From Microcebus murinus (lineage: Eukaryota > Chordata > Mammalia > Primates > Cheirogaleidae): a stretch of DNA of 64,000 bases. Position numbers and translations under genes: made by a program. The notes beneath the pieces were generated by a model that was given only the letters and a program-made list of their open reading frames with translations, made no database searches and had not been told where the DNA came from. Location: contig NC_134116.1 of assembly GCF_040939455.1 (NCBI RefSeq), forward strand, positions 75,223,900 to 75,287,899. Reading direction: 5' to 3'. This document shows, one piece after another, positions 12,293-23,445 of this stretch (position 1 is the first letter of the stretch; every line of letters begins with the position of its first letter).

Positions 12293-13330
12293 GGCCTCAC
12301 CCATGCCCTCTCTGCTGTCAGCTAATACCTCCTATCTCCAGCAGTCCTGTCCTCCAAACTCTAGTCCCACGATCCAGTGCTTTATCTTGTAGGACGACCA
12401 AAGGCATCTCAACCTCCACATGTCCTCATGTGCCTCCTACCAGCCCTTCTACGCCCGTCTCTCCCCACCTCTCTGTATGGCAACTCCATTCTCCAGCGGC
12501 TCCAGCCCAAACACTGGAGGCCTCCTCCACAGCTCCTTTCCTCTTTCAGCCCACATCCAGCCAGGCACTCCCACTCACCATACCTCCTCACTGTCCCTCA
12601 GCACCATGTGGCCCACGACCCTGCCCTCTCTCACCAGGGTCACTACCGCACTTGTTGACTGTTCTCCTGTTCTGCCCCTTAGAGTCTGTTCTCAACGTGG
12701 GAGTCAGAGAGATCCTGATTAAACAAGAGTCAGATCACGTCACCCCAGCTCTGAACCCTCAGCGATTTTGTTTCTTACTCAGAGTAGCAGTCAAATCCCT
12801 CCAGTAGTTCTTAGGCCTTATGCAACCAGCCATGCCCTCCAAACCAGCCCCTCTCCATCCTCATCCTCCTCAAACTCCTGTCCCAACTCTGTGCCTGCCT
12901 CCCCAGCCTTCTTGCCACCTCAAGGCCTTTGCCCCGGCTCCTCCCTCTGCCTGGAATGCTCTATCCCATATATTGATGGGGTTCTCTCCCTCACCTCTGT
13001 TGGAAATTGCTTTAAAGGTCACCTTCTTAGAGAGGCCTTTTCCAGCCACCCAATTTAAACTTATAATCCCCCTCCGCTCTTTCCAAAACCCCCATTCCCC
13101 TTCTCTAATGCTTAATTTTTTCCAATACTATTTACTTTTCCCAGTAGACCATATAATTTATTTACTTACTTAGTTCAAAAAAATAAAGTCTGCCCCCATT
13201 CTAAAATTTAAGCTCCGCAAGGGCAAGGATTTTTTACTATTTTCACTAATTTATGCCCCCCACCAAGAACAGTGCTGGCAGTCCCTTAGTCCCTCAGGTC
13301 CTCAGTCATCACTGTTGAGTGAGTGACAGA
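12293..13330 (+). repeat. L2 LINE 3' region
   Basis: Sense L2 with 'gagtcagatcacgtcacccc', 'ctctgcctggaatgctct' and 'aagctccgcaagggcaag' in consensus order. The 179-codon frame across 12268-12807 is an accident of this CT-rich repeat, not a gene. Confidence 0.75.
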
Positions 13331-13599
13331 GTCACATAATTGACTGGTACCAGCTCTGACAACAGGAAAGTCCATCACAATACACATATGTCATGAGAAC
13401 CATTAAAGAATGAGATTTCTTTAACAGAAGTGCTTATGAAAAAATTATTAAGACCACCAATAATTACCTGAGTGATGACAATTCACAAAGTAATATAATG
13501 GCAAACAAATGAAAAAATATCTCTCCCAATAATAATAAAATGAATGCAATAATAATAATAATACCAATGGTAGTACTCAAACTGTCAAGTACTCTCAAG

Positions 13600-13840
13600 A
13601 AACATTAGTATGAAAACAATTATTACAAGTTTTCTAGAAAGTTAGTTGGCCTTAAAAAATGTTGGGATATGCTTTTATCCAATAATTTCACTTCAAAGAA
13701 TTTATCCAAGGAAAACAAAATGAAGACAAATAATCATATACAAAGATGCAAATTGCAGCATTATTTAAAATAGCGTAAAAGTAAGCAGAACCTAATTGCC
13801 AGTAATTGAAGAATGGTTAAATCAATTCTGGTATTAGCCC
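13600..13840 (+). repeat. L1M fragment, left part
   Basis: The sequence 'tttatccaaggaaaac', then 'ttgcagcattatttaaaata', then 'gaatggttaaatcaat' follows the end of an L1M ORF2. It continues beyond the L2 insert at about 14150. Confidence 0.65.
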
Positions 13841-13841
13841 C

Positions 13842-14145
13842 ATGGCCACCCATGCTCCCCACTTCTTCAAAAAGGCCATCCCTGAAGCACCCCCATCCCA
13901 TCCATATTACTCTTCTCTTACAATTTCTCAAAACGCTATGCTCTTTGCTTCTATAACATTGATCAAATTTATAATTATGTATTTATTTTTGTGCTTATTT
14001 TTTATTGCCCATTCCATCCATTAGACTGTAAGTTGTATGAAGGCAGGAGCTCTCTGTTCTTTCTTTATGTATAGTCCTCAATCTACAACTTCTGGCACAT
14101 AATAAGCATCCAAAATTTGTTGAATAAATGAATGCATGAACAAAA
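13842..14145 (+). repeat. L2 3' end nested within L1M
   Basis: An L2 tail with 'gactgtaagttgtatgaagg' and a terminal 'tgttgaataaatgaatg'. L1M sequence lies on both sides, so this copy seems to have inserted into the L1M. Confidence 0.65.
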
Positions 14146-14149
14146 CAAA

Positions 14150-14415
14150 ATGTTATACTCCATTAAAATATTTCTGAAACATTTTGATGGCATAGGAAAT
14201 GTCTACAATATGATATCCAAGGGAAAAATGAAATTTACCCTGTGTTATTTCAACTATTGGCATAGAAAAAAAAAATACACTGAATGAAAATAGTCCATAA
14301 TATCAACACTAGCTAGGTGCTAAAAAATACATGTATTATTAGTTTTTTCTTCATATTTGTCTATATTCCAAATTTTTTGCATGTATTATTTCTATAATAA
14401 AATAATACATAAGTC
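14150..14415 (+). repeat. L1M fragment, right part
   Basis: Continues the L1M of 13600-13840 into its 3' UTR: 'ttgcatgtattatttctata' followed by an A/T-rich end. Confidence 0.6.
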
Positions 14416-14599
14416 CTAGAGAAAACAGCAAGGAACAGAAGAAAGGAGGGAAGACAGTGGAGAAATGCCAAGAACATCAGGGGTGACTCTGGCTGGGGAA
14501 GGTGGCAGGGTGCTCTGCAAGCTAGTTCGGGGTGTTCAAGATTCTTGAGCAGATGAAAAGAGTGATCCAGCCAGTGCTAAACTTTAGGAAGATCTCTTT

Positions 14600-14820
14600 G
14601 ACAAATTCCAGCCTGAGGGCTGATCAAGCCCCCTGCTTGTTTTTATAAATTAAGTTGCATGGGAACATGGCCACACCTGTTCATTCACCTATTACCTGTG
14701 GCTGCTTTCATGCTACAAAGGAAGAGTTGAGTATTTATGACTGTGAGCTGTTATGACCCATAAACTCTAAAATATTTGCTATCTGGCCCTTGACAGAAAA
14801 TGTTTCTGAGCCCTGGTCTG
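14600..14820 (-). mobile_element. hAT-Charlie-type DNA transposon
   Basis: Minus-orientation copy of the family at 6195 and 10448, with 'ttgctatctggcccttgaca' and 'catgggaacatggccacacc'. It lies about 260 bases from the donor of MTUS2 coding exon 2. Confidence 0.7.
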
Positions 14821-15079
14821 CAGGGAGTCTTAGAGAAGAAAGAAACTACGACAGGCCAGGTGGTGGTGACAAGGGCCACTGTTTTAAAGGAACGTGGAGG
14901 ATGACAGTTGCAGACAGATGAGTTTTCACCAATGTCTGTATCTACAGGTAGATGGAAGAACAGCAAAAGGCCCCTCTTACAGGATGAGAGGCTTGCACAT
15001 GTTAGGCAGTTCCCACCCTTTTGCATGCTCGCTATTTAAATGTACAGCAGGAAGAGGCAGCAATGGCTGGCCCAGTTAC

Positions 15080-15320
15080 CTGAAGGGTCCGACGCGTAGA
15101 GACTGGCAGCTGTCGCTATGGGTCCTGGCGGGTGGATGGCACTCGCCGAAGACCTCTGACTCGCGATCAGAATCCTGCTCTTTGCAGAAGGCAACCGGGA
15201 CATCGCCCCCAGTCCCAGCTGGGGTTTGAGGAGCATGGCCGACCGGTAGAAAGTCGGAGGGACTTCGTAGTGCGTGTAGGGAGGAGAGCAGAATTCTTCT
15301 TTCCCAGAGTGGTCTGTAAC
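15080..15320 (-). CDS. MTUS2: MTUS2 second coding exon, residues 696-775
   Basis: The exon encodes 80 residues plus one base, beginning [10 protein letters not shown] and ending SLYASDPS. It continues the previous exon exactly as in human MTUS2 (FLQEV-TDH). The acceptor reads TTTGTCACAG|GTTACAG and the donor reads CCTTCAG|GTAACT. It enters in phase 0 and leaves in phase 1, and the leftover G would start the Ala codon seen at this point in the human protein. The residues are basic and Ser/Pro-rich, and include SRLP at about 736-739, an SxLP variant of an EB1-type motif. The polypyrimidine tract before the acceptor is weak. It lies 5,812 bases downstream of the first coding exon. No later MTUS2 exon was recognised between 1 and 15079. 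Confidence 0.95.
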
Positions 15321-15379
15321 CTGTGACAAACGATCAGATGCTCAGTCAGAGAACCTCACATCACAGATCCTACACAGGC

Positions 15380-15545
15380 TCAGGAGACCAGGGCTGCAGC
15401 AATGACTGCTCTGGCACCAGGGAGTTACTTGCTGGCAGATCACTCACCTTCTCTGGGCCGCAGCGTCTTCATCCCTAGTTGTTCATTTCTAAACACAACT
15501 GGATGATCTCTCAGGTACCTACAGCTCTAATACCCTATGAATCTA
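15380..15545 (+). repeat. MIR-family SINE
   Basis: 'atcactcaccttctctgggc' followed by 'gatgatctctcaggtacc' matches the MIR/MIR3 right half. Confidence 0.6.
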
Positions 15546-15959
15546 TATTTTACTAGCAGAAAATGGAACTCCCTCTGTTAGATTTTTTAAATTGCATTGT
15601 TACAGAATCATTGGAATCCGGGTGAGATGCCAGTGGATAAATAAATGATGTCAGTAAAGAAAGCCTTTAGCAAATGTTCAAAAAAATGATGAAAGTTTCA
15701 TCATACTTGTAGAGAAAGGGCACAATTTTTAAGGTAACATAGTCTTAAAAGAAGTAGATGAACTTGATCAATTTATATTAAGTTTTTATTAGGTTAGTTG
15801 GGAAATGAAATTGGCATTGTCAATAAGGGAGAAAAGGCTATTTGGAAAAATAGATTAATGGAAAAATGTGTTTTCAAGCCTCTACTGTAGGTTTACATAA
15901 TTTAAGAACCAGGGCCTGAATTATCTTCTCTCTCTGTCTTCCCGAGTGAGGTGCTGCTC

Positions 15960-16090
15960 CCGGGAATGTTTGAACAAGTTTTGCTAGAATGGAAGTTCCA
16001 GGGCAGAGTCTTGTCAACTGCTGACTTCACAGCACGTACAATGTGTCTAGCACAGAGCTGAAGTCAATAAATATTTATTAAAGAAATAAA
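15960..16090 (+). repeat. L2 3' tail
   Basis: 'tctagcacagagctgaagtc', then 'aataaatatttattaaag' is the typical L2/MIR tail. Confidence 0.55.
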
Positions 16091-17254
16091 TCATATTTAA
16101 ATTCTTTCCTAAATATAACAACACAACATTACTGTTCCTGTAGTTAACAGTTCAGACTAGAACACAACGGTTTGGACTAGAATAAAAAGGTAGGTACCTT
16201 TTTATAGCAATTCTGTCCTCACACAGTCTGTTCATATATGATCAGTGTTTCTTCATATTAAACATGGAAGAAGAGAAGGAACTAAATAATATAATTCCTT
16301 TAGTTATAATAAAAAAACAGTGCTGAGGGCTATGTATGAAAAGATACATCTGTTAATTAACTCTGTTCTAAACCACCACGCGTCTTATGTGTCAGACTTG
16401 TATCCATTCAGGGATCACAAGCATTTAACAATATTTTTAATAGGGGCTATAAAAGCTTTGATCCAAGCTGTTGTAAAGATAAACCCTTACGTTGATACTC
16501 TTTTAATGTTGAAGCAGATACAAAGTTTTCCTTAAAATTGCCATTATAGAAGCAAAAGAATAGGCCTTTAAAGTTTTATCATAATCACACTGTAAAATAT
16601 GCATGATTGTTAAGTAGATAGATTGTATTCAGGCTGTGGCAAACTATATCTCTATGAAAGAACATTCTACATCTGCACTCTGATAAAACTTTTATCATTT
16701 TCTACTTATGCTCTCCCTATTAATCTCTAATTTTTCTCTCATATATCTTTTATTTTTTAATTTTATTTTTAAAATTTTAAGTTCTGTTGCTCATTGCTTA
16801 GAGCAGGTGCCCTCATGAGGAAATTAGTATCACTCCCAACCTACATCTATTGGGTTTTTAGGATTGCAATATGCTGATCTCAGGACTTACTCAGTGCTTT
16901 GGAACTGGATAGTTTTCAGGGGTCAAAACACACTTCGCTCTCAACTCAACAGTGATCTTCAGGATTTCAGTAACTTCAATGCTTGTCATCGTGTTGGGTA
17001 ATTTGTTTCTGGTAAGACCACAAATTCTTTATAAAAGGGAAAACTCTGCCTCTGATGCCCAGTCTGTGAATATTAAATTAAACAAGGGAATCTACAAAAA
17101 GGCTTCACGCTCTGTTCCTCCATCTTCACTGACCGAACACAACAGACAACTCGGTTCGGTCATAAACACATACAGATCAACCCCAAATGTCACTGTTTTC
17201 CCTCCTCCTTCTCTCATGGAGGATTTATAGAGAAGTAACTTTGAAGGCAAAAAA

Positions 17255-17274
17255 ATAATAATAATAATAATAAT
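17255..17274 (+). repeat. (AAT)n microsatellite
   Basis: Short run of AAT triplets. Confidence 0.9.
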
Positions 17275-17452
17275 CCTATGATTTCAAAAAAAACTCCTAA
17301 AGTTGAGGTGCCCAAACAAATTCGTGTTGGATTGTCCCTGTTCCTATCTGCCCTGTCCTGGTTTCACTGGGATCGTGTGCTGGGGAGACACAGGAAGGGT
17401 GGACCCTGCCCTAGGAAGCCACCAGGTTGGTGGCAGGGGAGGGTGCCGGGGA

Positions 17453-17925
17453 CAGTTAATTTTATGGGGCATCTTGGCTGGGCCACAGAACCCAGATATT
17501 TGGTCAAACATTACTCTAGCTATTGCTGTGAAAGTATTTTTTTAGATGAGCTTAACATTTCAATCAGTAGACCTTGCATAAAGCAGATTATCCCTCATAA
17601 CGTTAGGTGGGCCTCGTCCAAACAGTTGAAGGCCTTAATAAAAACAGACTGACTTCTCCTGAAGAAGAGGGAATCATGTCAGCAGACAGCCCTTGGACTC
17701 AAAATGCACCACCAACTCTTGCCTGCGTCTCTGGACTGCTGGCCTGTCCTGCAGATTTTTTTTCGCCAGCCTCCATAATCACATGAGCCAACTCCTTCAA
17801 ATCAGAGAGATGTGTGTATGTATGCAGATAACTCAGTCTCTCTCACACACACACAAACACACACACACACACCTGTCTCCTACCGGTCCTATTTCTCTGG
17901 ACAGCCCTAACTGCTGCAGTGCCCC
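17453..17925 (+). mobile_element. MaLR/ERVL-like LTR
   Basis: Runs from 'cagttaattttatggggcat' to 'tttctctggacagcccta', with 'gcctccataatcacatgagc' in between. It is the same family as 52313-52733, in the opposite orientation. The internal CA run at 17844-17872 replaces a CT/TA-rich tract. The exact family name needs RepeatMasker. Confidence 0.7.
17844..17872 (+). repeat. (CA)n microsatellite
   Basis: CA repeat interrupted by one AAAC unit. Confidence 0.9.
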
Positions 17926-19829
17926 CCCACTCAGAGATGAGGTGGCCGCAGGGAGCGGGAGGGACAGCAGCCCTGAATCGTACAGCTGTACACCACGATA
18001 CCCACCTCACCTCATCCTCTCAACCCTGCTCCCCTCCTCCCCCGTCCCTTCACCAAAAATGCAAAGGGCTCCCAAGCTGTCAGCCGGAGGGAGGGTCCCC
18101 GAGACCTCTGGAGAGCTAGAAGCAGAGAGCAGTCTAAACAAGTGGGCATATTTTATCACCCTGGCACGACTAGATCCCAGATGATCTCTGAAGCCACTTC
18201 TGGAAGCTTTCAATGTCTGTGTGGCTCCTGCCAACTGAAAAGAGACTCCCTCTCCCACGAGAGCACTTATTCTTGATTTCTCTGTCTCTATCCACGCTAT
18301 AGAACCAGCAGGGATCTGTCAATAACGAGGGAAGAGTCTGAAGCTGGTTTGTTTTTTATCTTTAAGAGTCTCCCACAATATTTGGCTTCTATAACTGAAA
18401 AAGATTTCGGTTGCAACTGGTGAGAAATGTGCTCTTTCCCTGGAGACTGAGTGAAGCCAGCCTGTGGTGAGTTTTGGGCACACTGGCAGGGGAAGGTGGC
18501 TTTCGGCTCTCCCTGTACTGAGCCTGAATACGGGACGGGGACTCGCAGGGTTACATCAGGTCACAGCTGCAGGAGCAAATGGCCAAGGGCCAGCCTGTGC
18601 CCCACTTCCAGTTAAAGAAGGTTGCCATAGAAATGAGCCCGGCATGACACCCAGGGCTCCCTGCTCTACCCTGCAGCTCGGATAAGAGGCTGGGCCTCTC
18701 GGATCCCGGCAGAAAATGGTCCTCAGACACCAGGGCACAGTGGCTGGTGCCAGGCTGTGATGCTCTCACCACATCAACAGGGTCTCTCCAAACCCCTCAG
18801 AACCACTAAAGCCACATAGTGTCCCTACGATCCCATTTCCTTGAGTCTGGAGGTGGCTTCTAGATAATAAAGTAGAGAAAACAGTTTTGGGAAAAATATG
18901 CATACAATATAGAAATTATTCCTGGAGGGAGTATAAACAACATAGAAAGAAAGAACACACAGAAGAAAAATAAAGAAGGACACAGAGAAAAAATTACAGA
19001 CAATAACAGGATTTTTGCATACATCTCCACATCGTTTCCCTCATGAGGGTGTTTTTGTAGAGAAAACTCGAGGGTCTCTTCATGGAACTTCTGCGGTGAG
19101 AAGACGAAGGTTTATTCGTGTAAATTAACCAGCTTTGGTAGCTGTGGTCCCGGGAGCATGGGCTCCCAGAGTCCTTGTGAGGAGGTCCCCTGCCTTAGAG
19201 AAGGGCCCAGCATCAGAGTCTGACCCTGAACGCCAGGGGCCCAGGTAGATGAGTGTTTAGAGATTTGAGGTTGACTCACCATAACCCAACTCAGACACTG
19301 ATGCATAAAACCAGAAGGGCAATTTCTCCACTTCTAGTGAGAGACCACTGCCCAGGCCAGCCTCTGGCCAGAACACGCTCTCACCGCAAGGCTCGTGTGA
19401 GAAGCCACTTAGAAACAGGATGTCACGCGGTCCTGCACGGCAAGACAAACCCCTGCCAAAGAGACAGACACCTTAATTCTCCAACTGGCGTCCTCCCTCT
19501 AGGAATGTGAGAGGGAAGCCACTTACAATCAGAGGCTGCTCGCAGGCCCAGGATCAGAACACAGAGGGCGAGCTGTGTAATTCCGTTGTTGAAGGCCCAC
19601 CTCAGGGCAGCACAGCGTGTTGAACTGCCTGCGTCAGTGTCTGCCGCCAAGAATGGATTCACCTTTTCCTCTGTGCTAGATCCAGCCATTTCTGCAGTGA
19701 CCAATACACTCTTTCAATATGTGAATACCATCAACCAAACTCGAGCCCAACTTTGGACTCAATCATTCTGTTTCCAGAAACCCTTGCTCTACTTTTGTTT
19801 GGTTCCAACATGTAGAGGGTTCATGACTC

Positions 19830-20200
19830 AGCTACCATTCAACATTTTTGGGGCGTGTATTTATGACAAGCACGGTTCTAAACTCTGAGATCACTACAGG
19901 GAACAAGCCATTGAACAGAATCCTTGTTCTCGTGGCATTTACACTGTAGTCAATGCAAGAAAACCAAACATGTAAGTGCTAGGAAGACATGACCTGCAGA
20001 GAGGGAACTCAGAGGGCAGATGGGTGGACATTTGAGAGCTGACCTAGAGCATGAGGAAGAGGCCATTCAGATAACCTGGAGAAGAGCATTCCAGGCAGAG
20101 GGAAGTGCAAAGGTCCTGGGGCAGCAGAGGGGGAGAGGGAGAGTGGAAGGAAACAGGGTGGGTTGCTACTGGAGCCACACCAAGTGCATTCGAAAAGCTG
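19830..20200 (-). repeat. L2 LINE, minus orientation
   Basis: 'tggacatttgagagctgacc' and 'agagcattccaggcagaggg' are reverse-complement L2 3' landmarks. Diverged. Confidence 0.65.
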
Positions 20201-20449
20201 AGCCCTCCTACAGGCTCCAGTTTATGTTCTGAGAGACCTGAGGGCGTTGGGGAGAGGATGGCCCGATCCAGCCTTCTTTTTAACTGGCCCCCGGGCACCA
20301 TGAAGAGACTGCCTTGGGAGACAAACCTTAGCTCTGAGTCCATGAGGGTGGCTCGCCACAGCACTCTGGTACAGAAAAGGACTGTACCGTGCAGTCTGCG
20401 ACCGCACAGCGAGGATCTCAGGGCAAGCATCTCCCTGTTCTGTGGCCTT

Positions 20450-20590
20450 AGGTGTGCGACTTAAAGCTCTCCCAGTCACTTCCTCATCTAAACAGTGACG
20501 AAAACTGCAATACCAGCCTTCAGAGAAGTGCTGTACGGATTCGTGAAGACTCACAAAAATTAAATGTTCTATTGCATAGGTCCAACGCAC
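20450..20590 (+). repeat. Possible MIR SINE
   Basis: Weak similarity to the MIR right half ('cacttcctcatctaaaca'). Confidence 0.35.
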
Positions 20591-21132
20591 ACCAGACACA
20601 CAACTAAATGTCAGCTGTAGCTTTTATTTTGGCTTAAAAGAAAGAGCCTGTGCCTAACATATTATTTCCCGCTTATGCACTTTGCCCTTCTGTGAATGAT
20701 TATGAGATTCTCCCAAAAAGGAAATGCTCCTCATTGGAGGATAAGTCTGATGAATTTGAAGAATATCCTTATTTCAGATTCGTTCTTCCTTTGACCTAGC
20801 TTATAAAAGAATTATGCTCTCTTATTTAAACATAGAAGCCTATTTAAATGCATATTTATTACCTAAGTTCATATGTTTTATAGCAAGTGAAAATGTAAAA
20901 GAGTCTCTTTAGATCTTGGTTCTATCTCATTAAGACCATCACACTCTTCTAGTCAAAAATGGCCATTTCTCTACACAATCTCCTTTAGTCAAAAACGTCC
21001 AGTTCTCTACAAGTGTATCCACGAAAATCTGCAATTTGCAGAAAGTACGTTTGCCTTCCCAATTCATTGAAAATATATAACAGACTTTAGGACACTCAAC
21101 TTACAGATCATATCACAAAGACGTTCTCTTAC

Positions 21133-23217
21133 CTCCTGCAAAAACTTTTCACTCATTTGACTGAAATGATGCCCTGGGGGCTTGATCCCAGACACCATCA
21201 ATCCGGAACTGAAGACCCTGGGCTTCTGCAAGTCTGGCTTGAACTTCTCGTAGAGGTTGGCAGATGGCTTAAGGTCTCCACTCGCCAGCCCCTCCTCCTG
21301 GGGGAGAGGCATGCTGCATGCGGGCGGGGCATACGGAAGCCCCACGGGGACCAGCGAAGCGTCCCCCTGGCCCAGGGCCTGCGGATTCCTCCTGATGTAG
21401 GTGATGATCTTGGGCCTCACGTGCTTGGGCTTGGGCATAATGATGGGCTTGGTTTCTGCCCTCTCTTCTGGTTTTTCCACCTGAAGGTTCTCCATTCCCT
21501 CCTGCGAGGAAGGCGTGTCCTTGGAATGCGTGAAGACAGGCTTGGGGATCCCACTGGGGCAGGTGTTCCTGTCAGGCACTTTCAGGGATGTGTTCAACAA
21601 CCGCACACTGTCGCCGGGGGCTGGGACCACCACCGAGGGCGACCCTGTGTCCACGCTGAACACGCTGACGTCCTGAAAATGGCTACTGGGTGTTGCAGGC
21701 TGGTGGGTCGTGTTCACAGTTGTCTCTGGGTGGAGGGGCACTGGGATATTATTGAGAACCGAATCTGCTCTTGCTGGGGTGCTTTCAATCTTAGCTGCGT
21801 TTTCTAGAAGGTCCCTACTTTCAGCCACAGGTGTGGCGATCTCTTTCCTTTCTCCTGCTTCTGAGCAGTTGCTTTGAAGGTCCGGGGGCCCAGGGGCCTC
21901 AGTGTTGCTCTCTCCAACAGAAGGAACTGATGCCAAAACCAGAGCATGGTCCTTGTCCGCACAGCCCTGTGGCCCTTCCCCCTCGGTGACATCTGAGGGC
22001 TTATCGTCAGTCGGATCACTAGGAATAAAAGCCACATGACTGTCACCCGGTGAAAAGTTCCCAGATGTCATTTCACCCAACTTCCTACCTGCACAGGGCG
22101 AAGTCTTGTCAGAGGGCTGATGACCTGTCGCTCCCAAGGAAGCAGGGCCCTGTGTGGGGGCGGTTTGGAGGGGACCCTCCTCCCCCGGGCTGACTCCTGT
22201 CTTCTCCCCAGCGTGGGGGCGCCCCAAGTCCCCTGCCTGGGCTGACGCCAACTCCTGCGCGGCCCGGGGCTGGACATGTTCCGGCGCCAGCTTAGGCTCC
22301 CCCTTTCCCTGACCTACTTGTGCTTCTGGCTTGCTCAGGACCTCCTTTGATGGCAAGGTGGAATTCCGGGCGGGTTCTGGCTGGGCGGACCGTGACGGGT
22401 GCTCCCGGCAAGCGTCCAGGCCGAAGCCCCCCTCCGGCTTGGCCTCTGTGGGCCTGGTCTCCTTGGTGTCTGAGGTAGATGGTTTGGGGTGACGCACACT
22501 CCTCCCCTGAGAGGTGCTGTCGGTCGGAGGGAAGGCTGTCCCCAGAGAGTGGTCCGTCAGCGTCTTCTGCGGCCCCTCCCCAGCCCCGGGCACATGGCAC
22601 CGGGCTTCCAGGGCACCCAGGGGTGCCGGCTGTGGCTGCTGCCGAGCCAGGCCCCCCGCCGCCACTGCAGGGCCACCCGCCCTTTCCAGAGAATGCCGCC
22701 TCAGTTCCTCATTGTCAAGGGTCTTCGCCAGTTTATCCTTGGGAATGTGCCTCGGAGTTTCCGCTTCCCTTTTGGCCAAAACCTCCAGACTGGCCTCACC
22801 CATCACGTTCCTCCAGCTCAGCAGACTCGGTCCCTGCACACTCCGAGGGGCCTGCGGGAGATCTGAGCCTCTCTCCGGCGTGTGCTCGTCATTCCGTTCC
22901 CTGTGAACACTCGAAGTGAGTCTAGACTCTCTCAGGCCGCTGGAGCCAGCCTGGGATCCTTTCTCGAAGCCCTGAGGTTGGTGGAAGTCCTTATGGAAAT
23001 GGGTACGGTTTGGGGGCTCGCTTAAGTTTGCATTTCCAAGTTCCCCTGCCAGGTCACTTGCCTGGGACTCATCAAGAGAGGAGCTGACCTCCAGCATGAT
23101 TTGATTGGCATTTGTGTCTCCCAGACTTAGGATACTCTCATTGTTATTTTTCGCTCCGTTTCTGTTATCCTGCAACTGAGCGTAACATGATTTCTTGGGA
23201 GCCACGGGGACGCTCAT
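21133..23217 (-). CDS. MTUS2: MTUS2 first coding exon, residues 1-695
   Basis: This exon encodes the N-terminal half of microtubule-associated scaffold protein 2 (TIP150). The family member tracks growing microtubule plus ends, binds EB1 and recruits the depolymerase MCAK/KIF2C. The protein starts MSVPVAPKKSC and matches human MTUS2 as I know it, including LDNEELRRHSLE at 167-178 and a basic, proline-rich stretch at about 590-616 (KPIIMPKPKHVRPK onward). An SxIP-type EB1-binding tetrapeptide, SGIP, is at 555-558 and is followed by KP. The segment is rich in Ser, Pro, Gly and Glu, looks disordered, and has no coiled coil or membrane segment. I chose the ATG at 23217 because an in-frame start further upstream would need TTG. 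The -3 base is A. The exon ends in phase 0 at GAG|GTAAGA, and reading past 21133 leaves homology. No frameshift or stop is present. Longer frames on the opposite strand here are shadows. Confidence 0.95.
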
Positions 23218-23227
23218 CCTCAACCCT

Positions 23228-23248
23228 TCAGCGGGGGCTGCTTGCCAT
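23228..23248 (-). promoter_or_regulatory. uORF4 in the MTUS2 leader (6 codons)
   Basis: The frame ATGGCAAGCAGC onward ends in TGA, only 10 bases before the MTUS2 ATG. That short spacing would disfavour reinitiation at the main start after its translation. Confidence 0.55.
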
Positions 23249-23340
23249 ACAGTCCTGCTCGGCGGAGAGTGGCTGCCTCCAAGCTGCAGTTGGGTGATGA
23301 AAAATCCTCAAGCTGCTTGTCGTCCCCTGACGATGGCACG

Positions 23341-23361
23341 TCACGACACTGCTTTAATCAT
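23341..23361 (-). promoter_or_regulatory. uORF3 in the MTUS2 leader (6 codons)
   Basis: The frame ATGATTAAAGCAGTG onward ends in TGA after six codons. It begins two bases after the uORF2 stop codon. Confidence 0.55.
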
Positions 23362-23363
23362 TT

Positions 23364-23420
23364 TCAGAACAGTTTTAAAACCAAGCGTTGTCTGGTTATA
23401 CAGCGCGGTGACTTATCCAT
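23364..23420 (-). promoter_or_regulatory. uORF2 in the MTUS2 leader (18 codons)
   Basis: The frame ATGGATAAGTCACCG onward encodes 18 residues and ends in TGA. It does not overlap the main ORF, so reinitiation downstream remains possible. Confidence 0.55.
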
Positions 23421-23445
23421 TAGGTTCCCACTGAATGAGAGCCAA

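Larger units (their letters stand above)
1..15079 (-). other. MTUS2: MTUS2 intron downstream of the second coding exon (partial)
   Basis: No coding exon was recognised here, so this is the 5' part of the following intron, which runs out of the window. It is filled with L2, L1M, Alu, hAT and LTR copies. The stretches 2570-3403, 7100-7900, 8800-10440 and 10745-11871 contain nothing I can identify. Confidence 0.7.
15321..21132 (-). other. MTUS2: MTUS2 intron between the two coding exons
   Basis: A 5,812-base intron bounded by GTAAGA and CACAG. It carries MIR and L2 fragments, a MaLR-like LTR at 17453-17925 and a few simple repeats. The stretches 16090-17250, 17930-19830 and 20600-21060 hold nothing I can identify. 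Open frames within it, including one of 163 codons at 17693-18184, resemble no known protein. Confidence 0.85.

Noticed and set aside
12268..12807. 179-codon plus-strand frame
   Set aside because: It runs through the end of a solo LTR into an L2 repeat. Its Pro/Ser/Thr-rich translation reflects CT-rich repeat DNA.
17693..18184. 163-codon plus-strand frame
   Set aside because: It begins in a MaLR-like LTR, crosses a CA microsatellite and ends in unassigned intron sequence.
21157..21807. 216-codon open frame on the plus strand
   Set aside because: It lies entirely antisense to the MTUS2 coding exon, whose own frame matches a known protein. GC-rich exons often leave open antisense frames, and the translation resembles nothing known.
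22479..22919. Overlapping plus-strand frames of 125-146 codons
   Set aside because: Shadows of the MTUS2 exon in three frames; no promoter, splice context or recognisable protein.
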